41,150 nucleotides of DNA, from NCBI GenBank assembly GCA_016463765.1, contig JAEMQS010000033.1, forward strand, positions 1 to 41,150, read 5' to 3'. Below are positions 15,301 to 24,322 of the stretch, in pieces. The translations under genes and the position numbers were made by a program. Under the pieces are notes generated by a model. That model searched no databases. It saw only the letters and a list, made by a program, of their open reading frames with translations, and was not told where the DNA came from. The first letter of the stretch is position 1. Each line of letters begins with the position of its first letter. This DNA is from Solirubrobacteraceae bacterium (lineage in GTDB: Bacteria; Actinomycetota; Thermoleophilia; Solirubrobacterales; Solirubrobacteraceae).

Positions 15301-16437
15301 TCACATGGTGTCGTCGAGGAACCGGTCGGCGAGCCGACCGGGGAGCGCGGCGACACCGTGGGCGAACGCCTCGCGCCGCTGCGCGGCCGCGCCACCGCCG
15401 GAGGCGACGAGCTCGCCGACCGTCGCCAGCTCCGCCGCGCAGCCGAGCCGGGCCGCGGCCGGGCCCACCCATGCGGCCAGGTCGAGCAGGCGGTCGGCCA
15501 CCGCGGCGCGCGCACCGGTCCGCACGTCCGTGACGGTCGCGCCGAGCCCGTCGCGGCAGGCGGCCCAGCGGTTCTCCTCGATGCGCCAGGTCGGAACCGG
15601 CGGGCGCGCGCCCCGAGCATCCAGCTCGTCGCAGATCGTGCCCACCAGGGCGTGCACGAACGCGATGACGGCGGCGGCCTGCCCGAGGGTCGTCTGCGCG
15701 TCCGGCACCCGCAGCTCGAGCGTGCCGTGCACGGGGTGCGGACGCAGCTCCCACCACCAGCGCGTCGCGTCCCGGACGGCGCCCGCCTGCGCGCCCCACG
15801 CCAGCTCGGCGGCGTGGGCCTGCGGGTCACCCAGCGCCGGCGGCACGCCCTGGCGCGGCAGCAGCCGGGAGATCAGCGGGCGCACGGACGCCAGGCCGGT
15901 GTCCCGGGCGCCGTAGACGGGCGCGTTGGCGGCGAGGGCCGCGATGTCGGGCAGGTACTCGCGCAGCGCGTCGTGCACCGCGATCGTGCGCGGGGTGTCG
16001 CCCACCGCGACGTGGACCTGGAGCGCGCAGACCTGCTGCAGCTCGGCGACCGCGCCGTACTCGGCGTGCAGTGCGTGGTAGCGCTCCCCGTCGGTCAGCG
16101 GCCCGCGCGCGGGCGCGCACGGGTGCACACCCGCGGCGGCGGGCCGCGCCAGCCCGTCGAGCGCCGAGACGAGGTCGTGGCGCGCGGTGCGCAAGGCTGC
16201 CAGCGCCTCGGGCACGGACTGTGCGGGCGGGAGCCGGATCTCGAGCTGGCCGGCCGGCAGCTCGGCGGTGAACCGCGGGTCGCCGCCGAGTCGGCTGAGG
16301 GCCTCGGCGGACCTCGTGACGGGCGCGCCCGACCGCGGGTCGACGAGCAGCACCTCCTCCTCGAGTCCGACCGTGAACGCGGGGGCCTCGGCCGTGGCGC
16401 CGAAAGCACCCGCCGACGATGGAAACGGTGCGCGCAT
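15301..16437 (-). CDS. Carboxylate-amine ligase, YbdK type (glutamate-cysteine ligase 2 family)
   Basis: ATP-dependent ligase that joins glutamate or a similar acid to an amine; E. coli YbdK has weak gamma-glutamylcysteine synthetase activity. The 378-residue protein has the family opening FTVGLEEEVLLVDP near residue 20 with Glu residues that bind Mg-ATP, QLEIRLPPAQSVPEAL near 65, LQVHVAVGD near 140, and a C-terminal TWRIEENRW segment with ATP-contacting residues. I start at the ATG at 16437 because the family alignment begins there; the upstream extension is Arg-rich and overlaps nothing conserved. In actinobacteria related enzymes feed thiol pathways such as ergothioneine (EgtA), which would fit oxidative stress. 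The product here is unknown. Confidence 0.88.
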   Translation of the reverse strand: MRAPFPSSAGAFGATAEAPAFTVGLEEEVLLVDPRSGAPVTRSAEALSRLGGDPRFTAELPAGQLEIRLPPAQSVPEALAALRTARHDLVSALDGLARPAAAGVHPCAPARGPLTDGERYHALHAEYGAVAELQQVCALQVHVAVGDTPRTIAVHDALREYLPDIAALAANAPVYGARDTGLASVRPLISRLLPRQGVPPALGDPQAHAAELAWGAQAGAVRDATRWWWELRPHPVHGTLELRVPDAQTTLGQAAAVIAFVHALVGTICDELDARGARPPVPTWRIEENRWAACRDGLGATVTDVRTGARAAVADRLLDLAAWVGPAAARLGCAAELATVGELVASGGGAAAQRREAFAHGVAALPGRLADRFLDDTM

Positions 16438-16526
16438 AGCCCCGGCAATGCCCGGTCGCGTGCCGCGTGAATCGCGCGTTTCGCGACAGGTCGAAGCCAC
16501 GCCTCGACGGCGGAACGCGCCAGCGG

Positions 16527-19361
16527 TCAGCCGAGCGGCTCGCGCACCGGGCCCATGTCGTTGGCACGCACGGACGTCGCGAGCCCGTCGCGGACGGTCC
16601 AGGACCACATCACCGCGCGCTGCAGCTCCTCACCGCCGCGCCGGCCCGTCACGCGCCCGAACACCACGACCGCGCCCGCGGCGGCGCGGATGTCGTCGGC
16701 GTGCAGCTCCAACTCGTCCCAGACCCGTTCGAGATCCTCGAAGTACGCACGGGCGCCGGCGTGGCCTCGGTACGGGCCCTCGCGCCCGGCGAGCTCGCTC
16801 GTGGCCCGAAGGTGCAGCTCGATGTCCGGATCCATGTGCGTGACGGCGGCCTCCATGTCGCGCCGGGCGAACGCGTCGTAGACCCCGCGGACGGCGGCGA
16901 TCTCCGCATCCGCGTTGCCCGGATCCCCGTAGGCGATGTCGCGCTGCCCGGTTCGGCGGATGGCGAGCATCGCGATGTCATCGACCTGCTCCTCGCCGTC
17001 CACGAAGGCCTCCAGCGCGCGATCGACCCGCCCGATCACGTCCTGGGCCCCCGACGCAGGGGCGACGGCGGCAGCGAGGCGATCGGCGCCGAACCGCTCG
17101 CCGCGCCCGCGGGCGTCGAGGACCCCGTCGGTGTAAAGCAGCAGCGTGTCCCCGGGGAGCAGGCTGACGTCCTCCTGGTGAAACGTCGTGTCGGCGAACG
17201 CGCCGAGCATCGTGCCCCAGGAGCCGACCTCCTCGGCCCGGCCCGCCCGGACCCGGACCGGTCGCGGATGCCCGGCGCAGGCGATCCGCACGCGCGCGGG
17301 CCCCTCGTCATCACCGCTGAGCAGCACGACGCACGCGCTGCACATCGTGACCTGCTCGCGGCGGGCGAGCTGGCGGTTGAGCAGCGCGAGCCCGCGGACC
17401 GGGTCGCCGGTCAGGACCCCGGCCGTGCGCAGCGTGTGGCGCGCCTTCGCCGTCACCGCGGCGGCTTCGGCCCCGTGGCCGGTGACGTCGCCGACGACCG
17501 CCATCCACCCCGCCGGGGTCTCGAAGACGTCGTAGAAGTCACCGCCCGCCCAGGTCGTGCGCCCGGCCGCGCGGTAGCTGCCGGCGAGTTGGACGCCGGC
17601 GACCTCCGGCAGGCGCTCGGGCAGCAGGCTGGCCTGCAGCGTCGCGGCGATCCGCGCCCGCTCGGCAGACAGCCGCGCCGTCTCCATGGCCACGCCCGCC
17701 CGCCGGCCGAGTTCCTCCGCGAGTTCGAGGTCCGCCGCCGTGAACGTCCGGTGCGACTCGGCGTTGACCAGCGTGATGACGCCGGAGACGGCGCCGTCCG
17801 GTGGGCGGATCGGCACCTGGATGACCGAGTGCATCCCGACGGCGGACAGCGCGTCGAGGTGCTCGGGGTCGTCCGTGTAGGCCCGCAGGACGTCCTCCGT
17901 CACCCGCGCGACCAGCACCGGCGGGCCGCCGCGCAGGATCGCCGCACCGCCGCGCGGCGCGTCCAGCTCGACAGGGAAACGCGTGGCGTACGCCATCGCC
18001 TGGGCGCGCATCGCGGGGTCGCGATGGGCCACGGCGACCACGCGGGTCGACATGCGGACCGGGAGCGTGACGGTGCACCAGTCGGCGAAGTCCGGGACCA
18101 GGAGATCGGCGAGATCCTGCAGCGGCGCCTCGGGGTCGGACGTCCGGTGCAGCACCTCGCCCGCTCGCGCCAGGATCCGCTGGACGAGCTCGGCCCGCTT
18201 GATGGCCGTGATGTCCTCCGAGACGCTCACCGCCATCTCGACCTCGCCGTCCTCCCCGATCACCGGGGTCGCTCGCACCGACAGCCAGCGCTCGATGCCC
18301 GACGCCCGATGCACCCCGCGCACGAGCAGCGGCGGCGGGTGCCGGTTGGCCCCCGTGAGGATCTGGGCGCTCGGGTAGGCCTCGGGCAGGAGCGGCGAGC
18401 CGTCTTCGAGGCGTGACTCCCACGCACGGCCGATGTCCTCCGGCGTCGCGGCGATCACGGCGGCGGGGTCGCGCAGCTCCATCGCGTCAGCCGCCGCCTG
18501 GTTGGCGTAGACGATCCCCTCGCCCGGCCGCTGGATGAGCACCGCCGCCGCCATCTCGTCGAGTGCCGTCTCGAAGCGGCGCTCGGCGACGGCGAGATCG
18601 GCCGACAGTCCGGCGTTCTCCAGGACGAGCCCGGCGCGGCCCGCGAGCGCCTGCACGAACGGCAGGTCGGAGCGGTCCAGCGCGTGACGGGTCCCGAGCG
18701 TGAGCCGGCCGACCGTGCCGCCCTCCGACCGGATCGCCGCGACGACGATCCACCGCACCTCGCGCCTTCCGCGGACGCGCTGGATCACCGGCGTCCCGTC
18801 GGGTGGGACCTCGGGTGCTCCGGTGAGCTTGTCGGCCGCGCCGGCCACGGCGCGGCCGGCCGCGCGGTGCGCCAGCGGGTCGGCGAAGACGTCGAGCACG
18901 CACGCCTCCGCGGCCCGCGGGACCACCAGCTGCGCGAGGCGGCCGGCGGCCTCCTCGGCGCCATGGCGCCGTGCCGACAGCTCGGCGAGATCGGCGAGGA
19001 CCCGCAGGCGCGCGCGGCCCCTTGCGGCGCGGCCGCGCTCCCGGGCGCCGAGCACCGCAAGGCCCGAGCCGCCGATGACCAGCATGACCCGCACCGCGCT
19101 GAACACCGCGTCTCCGTCGCGGATGACCGCCGACGGCACCGCGCACAGCACCGCGACCAGCGCGACGAGCGCCGTCTGCCGCGTGGTGCACAGCAGTGAC
19201 GCGAGGAACGGGCCGACGACCAGGCCGACGGTCAGCGGCTCGCCCGGGTCGCTCACGTCGAGTGCGAAGACCGCACCGACCAGGAGCAGCGCCGCCGCGC
19301 ACGCCACCCATCTCGCGACCTGGTCGCGCCGCCGGTCAGTCACCCGCGGTGGCGTCGCCAT
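16527..19361 (-). CDS. SpoIIE-type PP2C phosphatase with membrane, GAF, PAS and GAF domains and a C-terminal SnoaL-like domain
   Basis: 944-residue sensor phosphatase that probably dephosphorylates STAS antagonists and so frees a stress sigma factor. Order by eye: four membrane helices (about 15-101), GAF (about 110-270), PAS (about 270-385), GAF (about 390-560), PP2C/SpoIIE (about 565-800) and a SnoaL-like domain (816-944). The PP2C metal sites are intact: GGDFYD, GDVTGHG, LYTDGVLDARG and DDIAML. The last 129 residues (VRGVYDAFARRDMEAAV, then MDPDIELHL) are a SnoaL/NTF2-like fold, an unusual partner. The ATG at 19361 overlaps the STAS gene by 26 bp and GGAGG is too close to it; a GTG at 19343 is an alternative start. 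Confidence 0.9.
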   Translation of the reverse strand: MATPPRVTDRRRDQVARWVACAAALLLVGAVFALDVSDPGEPLTVGLVVGPFLASLLCTTRQTALVALVAVLCAVPSAVIRDGDAVFSAVRVMLVIGGSGLAVLGARERGRAARGRARLRVLADLAELSARRHGAEEAAGRLAQLVVPRAAEACVLDVFADPLAHRAAGRAVAGAADKLTGAPEVPPDGTPVIQRVRGRREVRWIVVAAIRSEGGTVGRLTLGTRHALDRSDLPFVQALAGRAGLVLENAGLSADLAVAERRFETALDEMAAAVLIQRPGEGIVYANQAAADAMELRDPAAVIAATPEDIGRAWESRLEDGSPLLPEAYPSAQILTGANRHPPPLLVRGVHRASGIERWLSVRATPVIGEDGEVEMAVSVSEDITAIKRAELVQRILARAGEVLHRTSDPEAPLQDLADLLVPDFADWCTVTLPVRMSTRVVAVAHRDPAMRAQAMAYATRFPVELDAPRGGAAILRGGPPVLVARVTEDVLRAYTDDPEHLDALSAVGMHSVIQVPIRPPDGAVSGVITLVNAESHRTFTAADLELAEELGRRAGVAMETARLSAERARIAATLQASLLPERLPEVAGVQLAGSYRAAGRTTWAGGDFYDVFETPAGWMAVVGDVTGHGAEAAAVTAKARHTLRTAGVLTGDPVRGLALLNRQLARREQVTMCSACVVLLSGDDEGPARVRIACAGHPRPVRVRAGRAEEVGSWGTMLGAFADTTFHQEDVSLLPGDTLLLYTDGVLDARGRGERFGADRLAAAVAPASGAQDVIGRVDRALEAFVDGEEQVDDIAMLAIRRTGQRDIAYGDPGNADAEIAAVRGVYDAFARRDMEAAVTHMDPDIELHLRATSELAGREGPYRGHAGARAYFEDLERVWDELELHADDIRAAAGAVVVFGRVTGRRGGEELQRAVMWSWTVRDGLATSVRANDMGPVREPLG

Positions 19362-19704
19362 CCTCCAGGACCCGCAGGCGCGTGTCGAGGCCGGCGATCT
19401 GCAGCAGGCGCTGGATGCTCGCGTCGCCGGGGACGATCGCGAACGCGTGGCCCGCGTCGCGGGCACGGTGATCCTGCTCGATGAGGAAGCGCAGGCCGGA
19501 GCTGTCGAGGAACGTCACCGCGCGCAGGTCGATCGCGAGGTCCGCGGCCGCACCACCGGCGGCCTGTGCGACGCGTCCGACGGTCGCCAGGTCGATCTCC
19601 CCCTCGGGGCGGACGATCGTCCAGGGCCCGACGCGGTCAACCGTCACGTCGAACGGCACCGGGACGTACCGAGAGCGGTCGGATGGGTCGGGTGCGGCGT
19701 CCAT
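19336..19704 (-). CDS. STAS-domain anti-sigma factor antagonist
   Basis: 122-residue single STAS domain. It has the typical first strand (TIVRPEGEIDLATV) and the canonical phosphosite loop FLDSSGLRFLI near residue 66, in contrast to the Thr variant of the other STAS protein in this window. It overlaps the SpoIIE phosphatase gene downstream, so the two are translated together; the phosphatase is the natural enzyme for removing phosphate from this Ser. The ATG at 19704 has a CAGAAT box 6 nt upstream and no Shine-Dalgarno sequence, so it may be leaderless. The missing third partner is an RsbW-like kinase. Confidence 0.92.
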   Translation of the reverse strand: MDAAPDPSDRSRYVPVPFDVTVDRVGPWTIVRPEGEIDLATVGRVAQAAGGAAADLAIDLRAVTFLDSSGLRFLIEQDHRARDAGHAFAIVPGDASIQRLLQIAGLDTRLRVLEDGDATAGD

Positions 19705-19746
19705 GCCGCCATTCTGGCCGATCGCGGCCCGGCGGGAGCCTCGTGC

Positions 19747-21087
19747 TCAGGCCAGGACCGGCGCTGCCGGGGTCGCGCTGCGCACCCGCCGCGTGATCAC
19801 CGCCCGGCCTCCGCGGTCCGGCGCCGTCGCGACGCCGCGGAAGCGCCAGCCCTCGGCCGGAGCGCCGGTCGGGGCGAACGAGACCTCCTCCAGCAGCACG
19901 CGCAGGACGACGTCCATCTCCATGTGGGCGAACGTCGCGCCGATGCAGCGCCGCACGCCGCCGCCGAACGGGATCCAGCTGTAGGTGTCCGGCAGGCGGT
20001 CGACGAAGCGATCCGGGTTGAACCGGTCGGGCTCCTCGAAGAGGTCCGGGTCGAAGTGCGTGAGCGCGGCGGCGAGGCCCACCCGCGTCCCGCGGGGCAG
20101 CACGTACCCCCCGAGCTCGTAGTCCTCCATGCAGTACCGGCCCGCGAAGAAGATGACGGGGCGGGTGCGCTGCACCTCCCGGATCGTCGCCTCCCGCAGG
20201 GTCTTGCCGCCCTCGTCGGCCTCGGTGACGAGCCGGGCCAGCACGTCGGGGTGGCGGCGCAGGCGCTCGACGGCCCAGCTGAGCTGGTGCGCCGTCGTCT
20301 CGTGGCCCGCGGCCATCATCGTGACGAGCTGGTCGCGGATCTCGTCGTTGGCCATCGGCGTGCCGTCGGTGTGCGTGGCCTGCACCATGAGCGCGAGCAC
20401 GTCGGCGCGCTCCTCGAGGTCCGGGTCGGCCTTCGCCATCGCGATGAGGCGGTCGAGCACGGCGTCGATCTCCGCGCGGCCGCGCTGGAAGCGCCCCCAG
20501 GGGCTCCAGGGCCCGAGGTCGCGCTGCAGGTACGTCGCCGTCGCCAGGCGGGACCCCTGCTCGGTGTGTGCGGGCATGAGCCGCTCGAGCACGCGCAGCT
20601 CCTCGCCCGTCGCGCCGAAGATCGCGCGCAGGATCGAGCGCAGCGTGATGCGCTGCATGGACCCCGCGACGGAGAACTCGGTGCCGGTCGGCCAGCCGGC
20701 GATCTCGTCGCGCGTGATCTGCTCGATGAGCTCCTCGTAGCCCTGCATGCGCTGCCCCTTGAACGGGGGCAGCAGCAGGCGCCGCTGCTCGAGGTGACGG
20801 TCCTCGTCGATGCCGAGCAGCGAATGGCGGCCGAGGATCGTCCGCAGCGGGCTGTGATCGCCGGCGTGCAGCACCGTCGGCGGCGCGGTGAAGACCTGCT
20901 TGACCAGCGCGGGATCGCTGACGACGACGAAGGGGCCGAAGCCCGCGATCCGGACCGTGAACATCGAGCCGAACCGGCGGCGCAGGCGTTCCAGCTGCGG
21001 GCGCTGGCGCGCGACCATGGCGAGGGTCTGGAAGGCCGTGGGAGCCTTGGGGCCGGGGGGCAGACCGGGCGTCGCACCTGATGACAT
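19747..21087 (-). CDS. Cytochrome P450
   Basis: Haem-thiolate monooxygenase of 446 residues, probably soluble (no N-terminal anchor). The I-helix motif AGHETT is at 260-265, the ExxR pair at Glu304-Arg307, and the haem loop FGGGVRRCIG at 374-383 with Cys381 as the iron ligand. The opening LPPGPKAPTAFQTL and the C-helix HLEQRRLLLPPF resemble mycobacterial CYP135/CYP138-type enzymes, which take lipophilic substrates. Redox partners are not encoded next to it. It is transcribed divergently from a MerR regulator with only 53 bp between the starts and overlapping promoters, so that regulator very likely controls it. Substrate unknown. Confidence 0.95.
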   Translation of the reverse strand: MSSGATPGLPPGPKAPTAFQTLAMVARQRPQLERLRRRFGSMFTVRIAGFGPFVVVSDPALVKQVFTAPPTVLHAGDHSPLRTILGRHSLLGIDEDRHLEQRRLLLPPFKGQRMQGYEELIEQITRDEIAGWPTGTEFSVAGSMQRITLRSILRAIFGATGEELRVLERLMPAHTEQGSRLATATYLQRDLGPWSPWGRFQRGRAEIDAVLDRLIAMAKADPDLEERADVLALMVQATHTDGTPMANDEIRDQLVTMMAAGHETTAHQLSWAVERLRRHPDVLARLVTEADEGGKTLREATIREVQRTRPVIFFAGRYCMEDYELGGYVLPRGTRVGLAAALTHFDPDLFEEPDRFNPDRFVDRLPDTYSWIPFGGGVRRCIGATFAHMEMDVVLRVLLEEVSFAPTGAPAEGWRFRGVATAPDRGGRAVITRRVRSATPAAPVLA

Positions 21088-21140
21088 GAGGCGACGTTAC
21101 ACCATTTGCCGTCACGCGGTCCAGCGGTACGCTCTCGGCG
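21088..21140. promoter_or_regulatory. Overlapping divergent promoters of the P450 and MerR genes
   Basis: Plus strand: TTGCCG (21106-21111), 16 nt, TACGCT (21128-21133), then 7 nt to the MerR ATG. Minus strand: TGGACC (21123-21118), 18 nt, TAACGT (21099-21094), then 6 nt to the P450 ATG. Both transcripts look leaderless, and the two promoters interleave in 53 bp, so binding of one MerR dimer could affect both. Confidence 0.55.
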
Positions 21141-21878
21141 ATGTCCACCCCGCCCGAGGCCACCCGCACCATCGAGCAGCTCTCCGCCGAGACGGCCATG
21201 ACCGTGCGCAACATCCGCTCGTACCGCACCCTCGGACTCCTCCCCCCGCCGGAGGTGCGCGACGGCGTCGGCTACTACGGCGACGAGCACGTGCGCCGCC
21301 TGCGCCTGGTCCGCGAACTCCAGGCCGACGGCTTCAACCTCAAGGGGATCAAGCAGCTGCTCGACGCCACACACGACGCGTCGGTCCTCCTGCGCCTGCG
21401 CCGCCTCATGCACGAGCCTTGGACGGGACAGACGACGCAGATCGTCACCCGCGAGGAGCTCGACGACCTGCTCGGCGCCGCGCAGGAACCGGGGCTGCTC
21501 GAGGACGCGGTCGACACCGGCGTGCTCCTGCCGCTGGACGACGGCCGCTACGAGGTCCCCAACCCACTGACCCTCCGGATCGCCGCGGAGAACATCAAGC
21601 ACGGGATCCCGCTGAGCGCGGCGCTGCAGAGCCACCGCCGCGTCCGCGAGCTGTGCGAGGAGATCGCGCAGTCCAACGTCGAGGTGTTCCTCGAGCACGT
21701 CTGGCGGCCGTTCGAGCGTGCCGGGTTCCCCGAGGAGCGATGGGCGCAGATCGCGGAGGCGATCGAGGCGCTGCGCCCGCTGTCGGCCGAGGGCGTCATG
21801 GCGCTCTACGGCCCCGCGATGGCGGACGCCGTCGAGCAGGCGATCGGCGTCGAGCTACGCCGCGCGTCCGGCGCGTAG
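21141..21878 (+). CDS. MerR-family transcriptional regulator
   Basis: 245-residue regulator. The N-terminal 75 residues are a MerR DNA-binding domain (TIEQLSAETAMTVRNIRSYRTLGLLPPP, then GYYGDEHVRRLRLVRELQADGFNLKGIKQLL). A helical linker and an effector region of about 140 residues follow; this region has no Cys cluster typical of metal sensors, so an organic ligand is more likely. The ATG at 21141 is leaderless-like. It is divergent from the P450 gene, its probable target. The 3' end overlaps the convergent GGDEF-EAL gene by 24 bp. Confidence 0.9.
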   Translation: MSTPPEATRTIEQLSAETAMTVRNIRSYRTLGLLPPPEVRDGVGYYGDEHVRRLRLVRELQADGFNLKGIKQLLDATHDASVLLRLRRLMHEPWTGQTTQIVTREELDDLLGAAQEPGLLEDAVDTGVLLPLDDGRYEVPNPLTLRIAAENIKHGIPLSAALQSHRRVRELCEEIAQSNVEVFLEHVWRPFERAGFPEERWAQIAEAIEALRPLSAEGVMALYGPAMADAVEQAIGVELRRASGA

Positions 21879-21879
21879 C
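21854..21879. terminator. Hairpin centred on the MerR/GGDEF-EAL 3' overlap
   Basis: GCTACGC (21854-21860) and GCGTAGC (21873-21879) form a perfect 7-bp stem with a 12-nt loop; its centre 21866.5 equals the centre of the 24-bp coding overlap. Both stops are TAG, so three pairs come for free and four do not. Confidence 0.4.
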
Positions 21880-24191
21880 GCGTCGGCGAGCGGTCCGGGC
21901 CGGCCGAGCAGGTAGCCCTGCGCGTAGTCGCAGCCGAGCGACCGCAGGATCGCGAGGTGTCCCTCGTGCTCGACCCCCTCCGCGGTGACCGGGCGGGCCA
22001 TCCCGTGCGCCATCCCGATGACGGCGTCGACGATCGCGGCGTCACCGGCGTCGGCGCCCAGGCCCGCGACGAACATCCGGTCGATCTTCAGCGCGTGGAC
22101 GGGGTGTTCCTTCAGGGTCGCCAGCGACGAGTACCCGGTCCCGAAGTCGTCGAGGACGAGCTCGACACCGAGGTCCTCCAGCGCCGCCATCCCCTCCGTC
22201 GTGGTCGTGTCGGCCCGCAGGAGCGCGGTCTCGGTGAGCTCCAGCGCCAGCCGGTCGGCCGTGAGGCCGGTCTCGCGCAGCACGGAGGCGACCAGCCGGG
22301 GAAGGTGCGCGTCGGCGAGCTGCCGGGGTGAGAGGTTGACGTTCAGGCGCAACGTGTCGTACGCGGCCACGGCGCGGCACGCCGAGCGCAGCACCCACTC
22401 GCCGATCGGGCCGATGAGGCCGGTCTCCTCGGCGACGGGGATGAAGTCGTCGGGCGACACGGAGCCCAGCCGGCGGCTGTCCCAGCGCAGCAGCGCCTCG
22501 ACCCCGTCGACCTCGCCGGTGGCGAGCCGCACGATGGGCTGGAAGACGAGGTGCAGCTCGTCGCGACCGAGCGCGCCGCGCAGCTCGCGCTCGAGCACCA
22601 GGCGGCGTGACAGCTGCGGATCTTCGACCGAGACATAGGGCCGGTAGCCGCTGCCGCCGGCGCTCTTGACCTGGTACATCGCGATGTCCGCGCGGCGCAG
22701 CGCCTCGCGCACGTCGGTGTCCGCGGGATCGATCGTGACGCTGCCGATGCTCGCGGTCATCGTGAGCGGCTCGGCGCCCGCGAGCACGACCGGCCGCTCG
22801 ATCTCGCGCAGCAGCCGGCGCGCGGTCTGCTCGATGCGGCGCTCGTCCATGCCGCGCTGGGGGACGAGGACGAACTCGTCGCCGCCGAAGCGGGCGACCA
22901 CGTCGCGGGACCGCACGGCGCGGCGCAGCCGCCGCGCGATCTGGCGCAGCACCTCGTCACCGGCGTCGTGCCCGAGCCCGTCGTTGACGTGCTTGAGGCG
23001 GTCGAGGTCGACGAACAGGACCGTGACCTGCCGGCCGGCCCGCTGCGCGGCGGCGAGCGTGTCTGCCATCTGCTCGGTCAGTCCGTGGCGGTTCCAGAGG
23101 CCGGTCAGCGCGTCGTGCGTCGCCTCGTGGGTGAGGCGCTCGACCGCGCGGCGGCGTTCGATCCCGATGCCGGCCAGGCGCGCCGCGTCCCGCAGGAACT
23201 CGAGGATGTCGTCGTCGGGCTCGCGGACCTCCGCGCCGTACAGCGCGAACGTGCCCAGGACGTCGCCGGCGCGGTCGAACACCGGGGTCGACCAGCAGTG
23301 GCGCAGGCCGTGGCCGAGCGCGGTCTCGGCGAAGCCCTCCCAGTTCGGGTCGCGCGCGATGTCCGGGGTGATGACCTCCTCGCCCAGCGCCGCCGCACGG
23401 CCGCAGGAGCCGACGTGCGGGCCGATGGCGACGCCGTCGATGAACGCCCGGTAGTCCGCGGGGAGCCGCTCGCCCGCCGCGTGATGCAGCGTGCGCGCGT
23501 CGAGGTCCAGCATGAGGACCGAGGCACGGACCGCGGGGTCGAAGTGCTCGATGCCGTCGACGAGCGCCTCGAGGACCTCGGCCAACGGGGCGTCGGCGGC
23601 GATCAGCTCGTGGGCGCGGTTGTGGGCTGCGGCGATGTCGCGCGCCTGGCGCAGTTCGAGGTCCTGGAGGCGCACCCGCATCTCCGCGCCGACCGCCGAC
23701 GCGAGGTCCTCGAGCAGCTCGCGGTCGCGGTCGCTCCAGGCGCGTGCGACGGTGTCCACGGCGCAGAGCGCCCCGACAGTCACGCCGTCGGCACGCAGCG
23801 GCACGCCGCAGTAGGCCACGACGCCGTAGTCCTGGCGCGCGGGGCTGTGGCGCAGGACGGGGTGGCTTGCCGCATCCTCGACGGCGAGCGGCGCGTCGCC
23901 GCTGACGACGTACTGACAGAGGGACTGCGCGAGGGTCACCCGGTCGTCGGGGAACCCCGACCGGCTGACGCAGGCCTGGTCCGTGTCGGTGACGAGGGAG
24001 ATGACCGTGATCGGGACCTGGAGGGTGCGCGCCGCCAGCTCGGTCCAGCGGTCGAGGGCCATGCCCAGGCCGGGCATCGCCTCGAGGCGGTGGACCACGG
24101 TGAGGCGCCGGCGCGACGAGAGCACGGCGTCACAGCGCTCGGGGGCGAACGGGTCGAGGTCGGGGACAACGGCGACGGCGGTCTGACGCAT
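21855..24191 (-). CDS. GAF-GAF-GGDEF-EAL bifunctional cyclic-di-GMP enzyme
   Basis: 778-residue cytosolic signalling protein. GAF1 lies at about 30-175 and GAF2 at about 195-350. The diguanylate cyclase domain (about 355-515) has an intact FGGDEF near 435 and an RSRD inhibitory site five residues before it. The phosphodiesterase domain (about 530-775) has EALLRW near 565, NVNLSP, the ELTET segment, DDFGTGYSSL, KIDRMFV and TAEGVE, so metal and catalytic residues look complete. Both making and breaking cyclic-di-GMP are therefore possible; GAF ligands are unknown. The ATG at 24191 has GGGG upstream. No membrane segment is visible. Confidence 0.93.
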   Translation of the reverse strand: MRQTAVAVVPDLDPFAPERCDAVLSSRRRLTVVHRLEAMPGLGMALDRWTELAARTLQVPITVISLVTDTDQACVSRSGFPDDRVTLAQSLCQYVVSGDAPLAVEDAASHPVLRHSPARQDYGVVAYCGVPLRADGVTVGALCAVDTVARAWSDRDRELLEDLASAVGAEMRVRLQDLELRQARDIAAAHNRAHELIAADAPLAEVLEALVDGIEHFDPAVRASVLMLDLDARTLHHAAGERLPADYRAFIDGVAIGPHVGSCGRAAALGEEVITPDIARDPNWEGFAETALGHGLRHCWSTPVFDRAGDVLGTFALYGAEVREPDDDILEFLRDAARLAGIGIERRRAVERLTHEATHDALTGLWNRHGLTEQMADTLAAAQRAGRQVTVLFVDLDRLKHVNDGLGHDAGDEVLRQIARRLRRAVRSRDVVARFGGDEFVLVPQRGMDERRIEQTARRLLREIERPVVLAGAEPLTMTASIGSVTIDPADTDVREALRRADIAMYQVKSAGGSGYRPYVSVEDPQLSRRLVLERELRGALGRDELHLVFQPIVRLATGEVDGVEALLRWDSRRLGSVSPDDFIPVAEETGLIGPIGEWVLRSACRAVAAYDTLRLNVNLSPRQLADAHLPRLVASVLRETGLTADRLALELTETALLRADTTTTEGMAALEDLGVELVLDDFGTGYSSLATLKEHPVHALKIDRMFVAGLGADAGDAAIVDAVIGMAHGMARPVTAEGVEHEGHLAILRSLGCDYAQGYLLGRPGPLADALRAGRAA

Positions 24192-24322
24192 GCCCCTGTC
24201 TCATCGACGCCTGCGCGCCAGAACTCGATCGCCAAACCCCGGGAACCCGCTTCCGGGGAGGCCTCCTGTCCGTCTCATCGTCCACACAGGAACTTCCCAG
24301 GTCACGGGCGTACGGTCCTCTC

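Noticed and set aside
19343..19361. GTG at 19343 as the definite start of the SpoIIE phosphatase
   Set aside because: It overlaps the STAS stop more tidily, but its ribosome site would be too distant; left as an alternative to the ATG at 19361.
18700..21081. Long plus-strand open frame opposite the SpoIIE phosphatase, STAS and P450 genes
   Set aside because: Low-complexity Arg/Ala/Gly composition and spans three real genes on the other strand.
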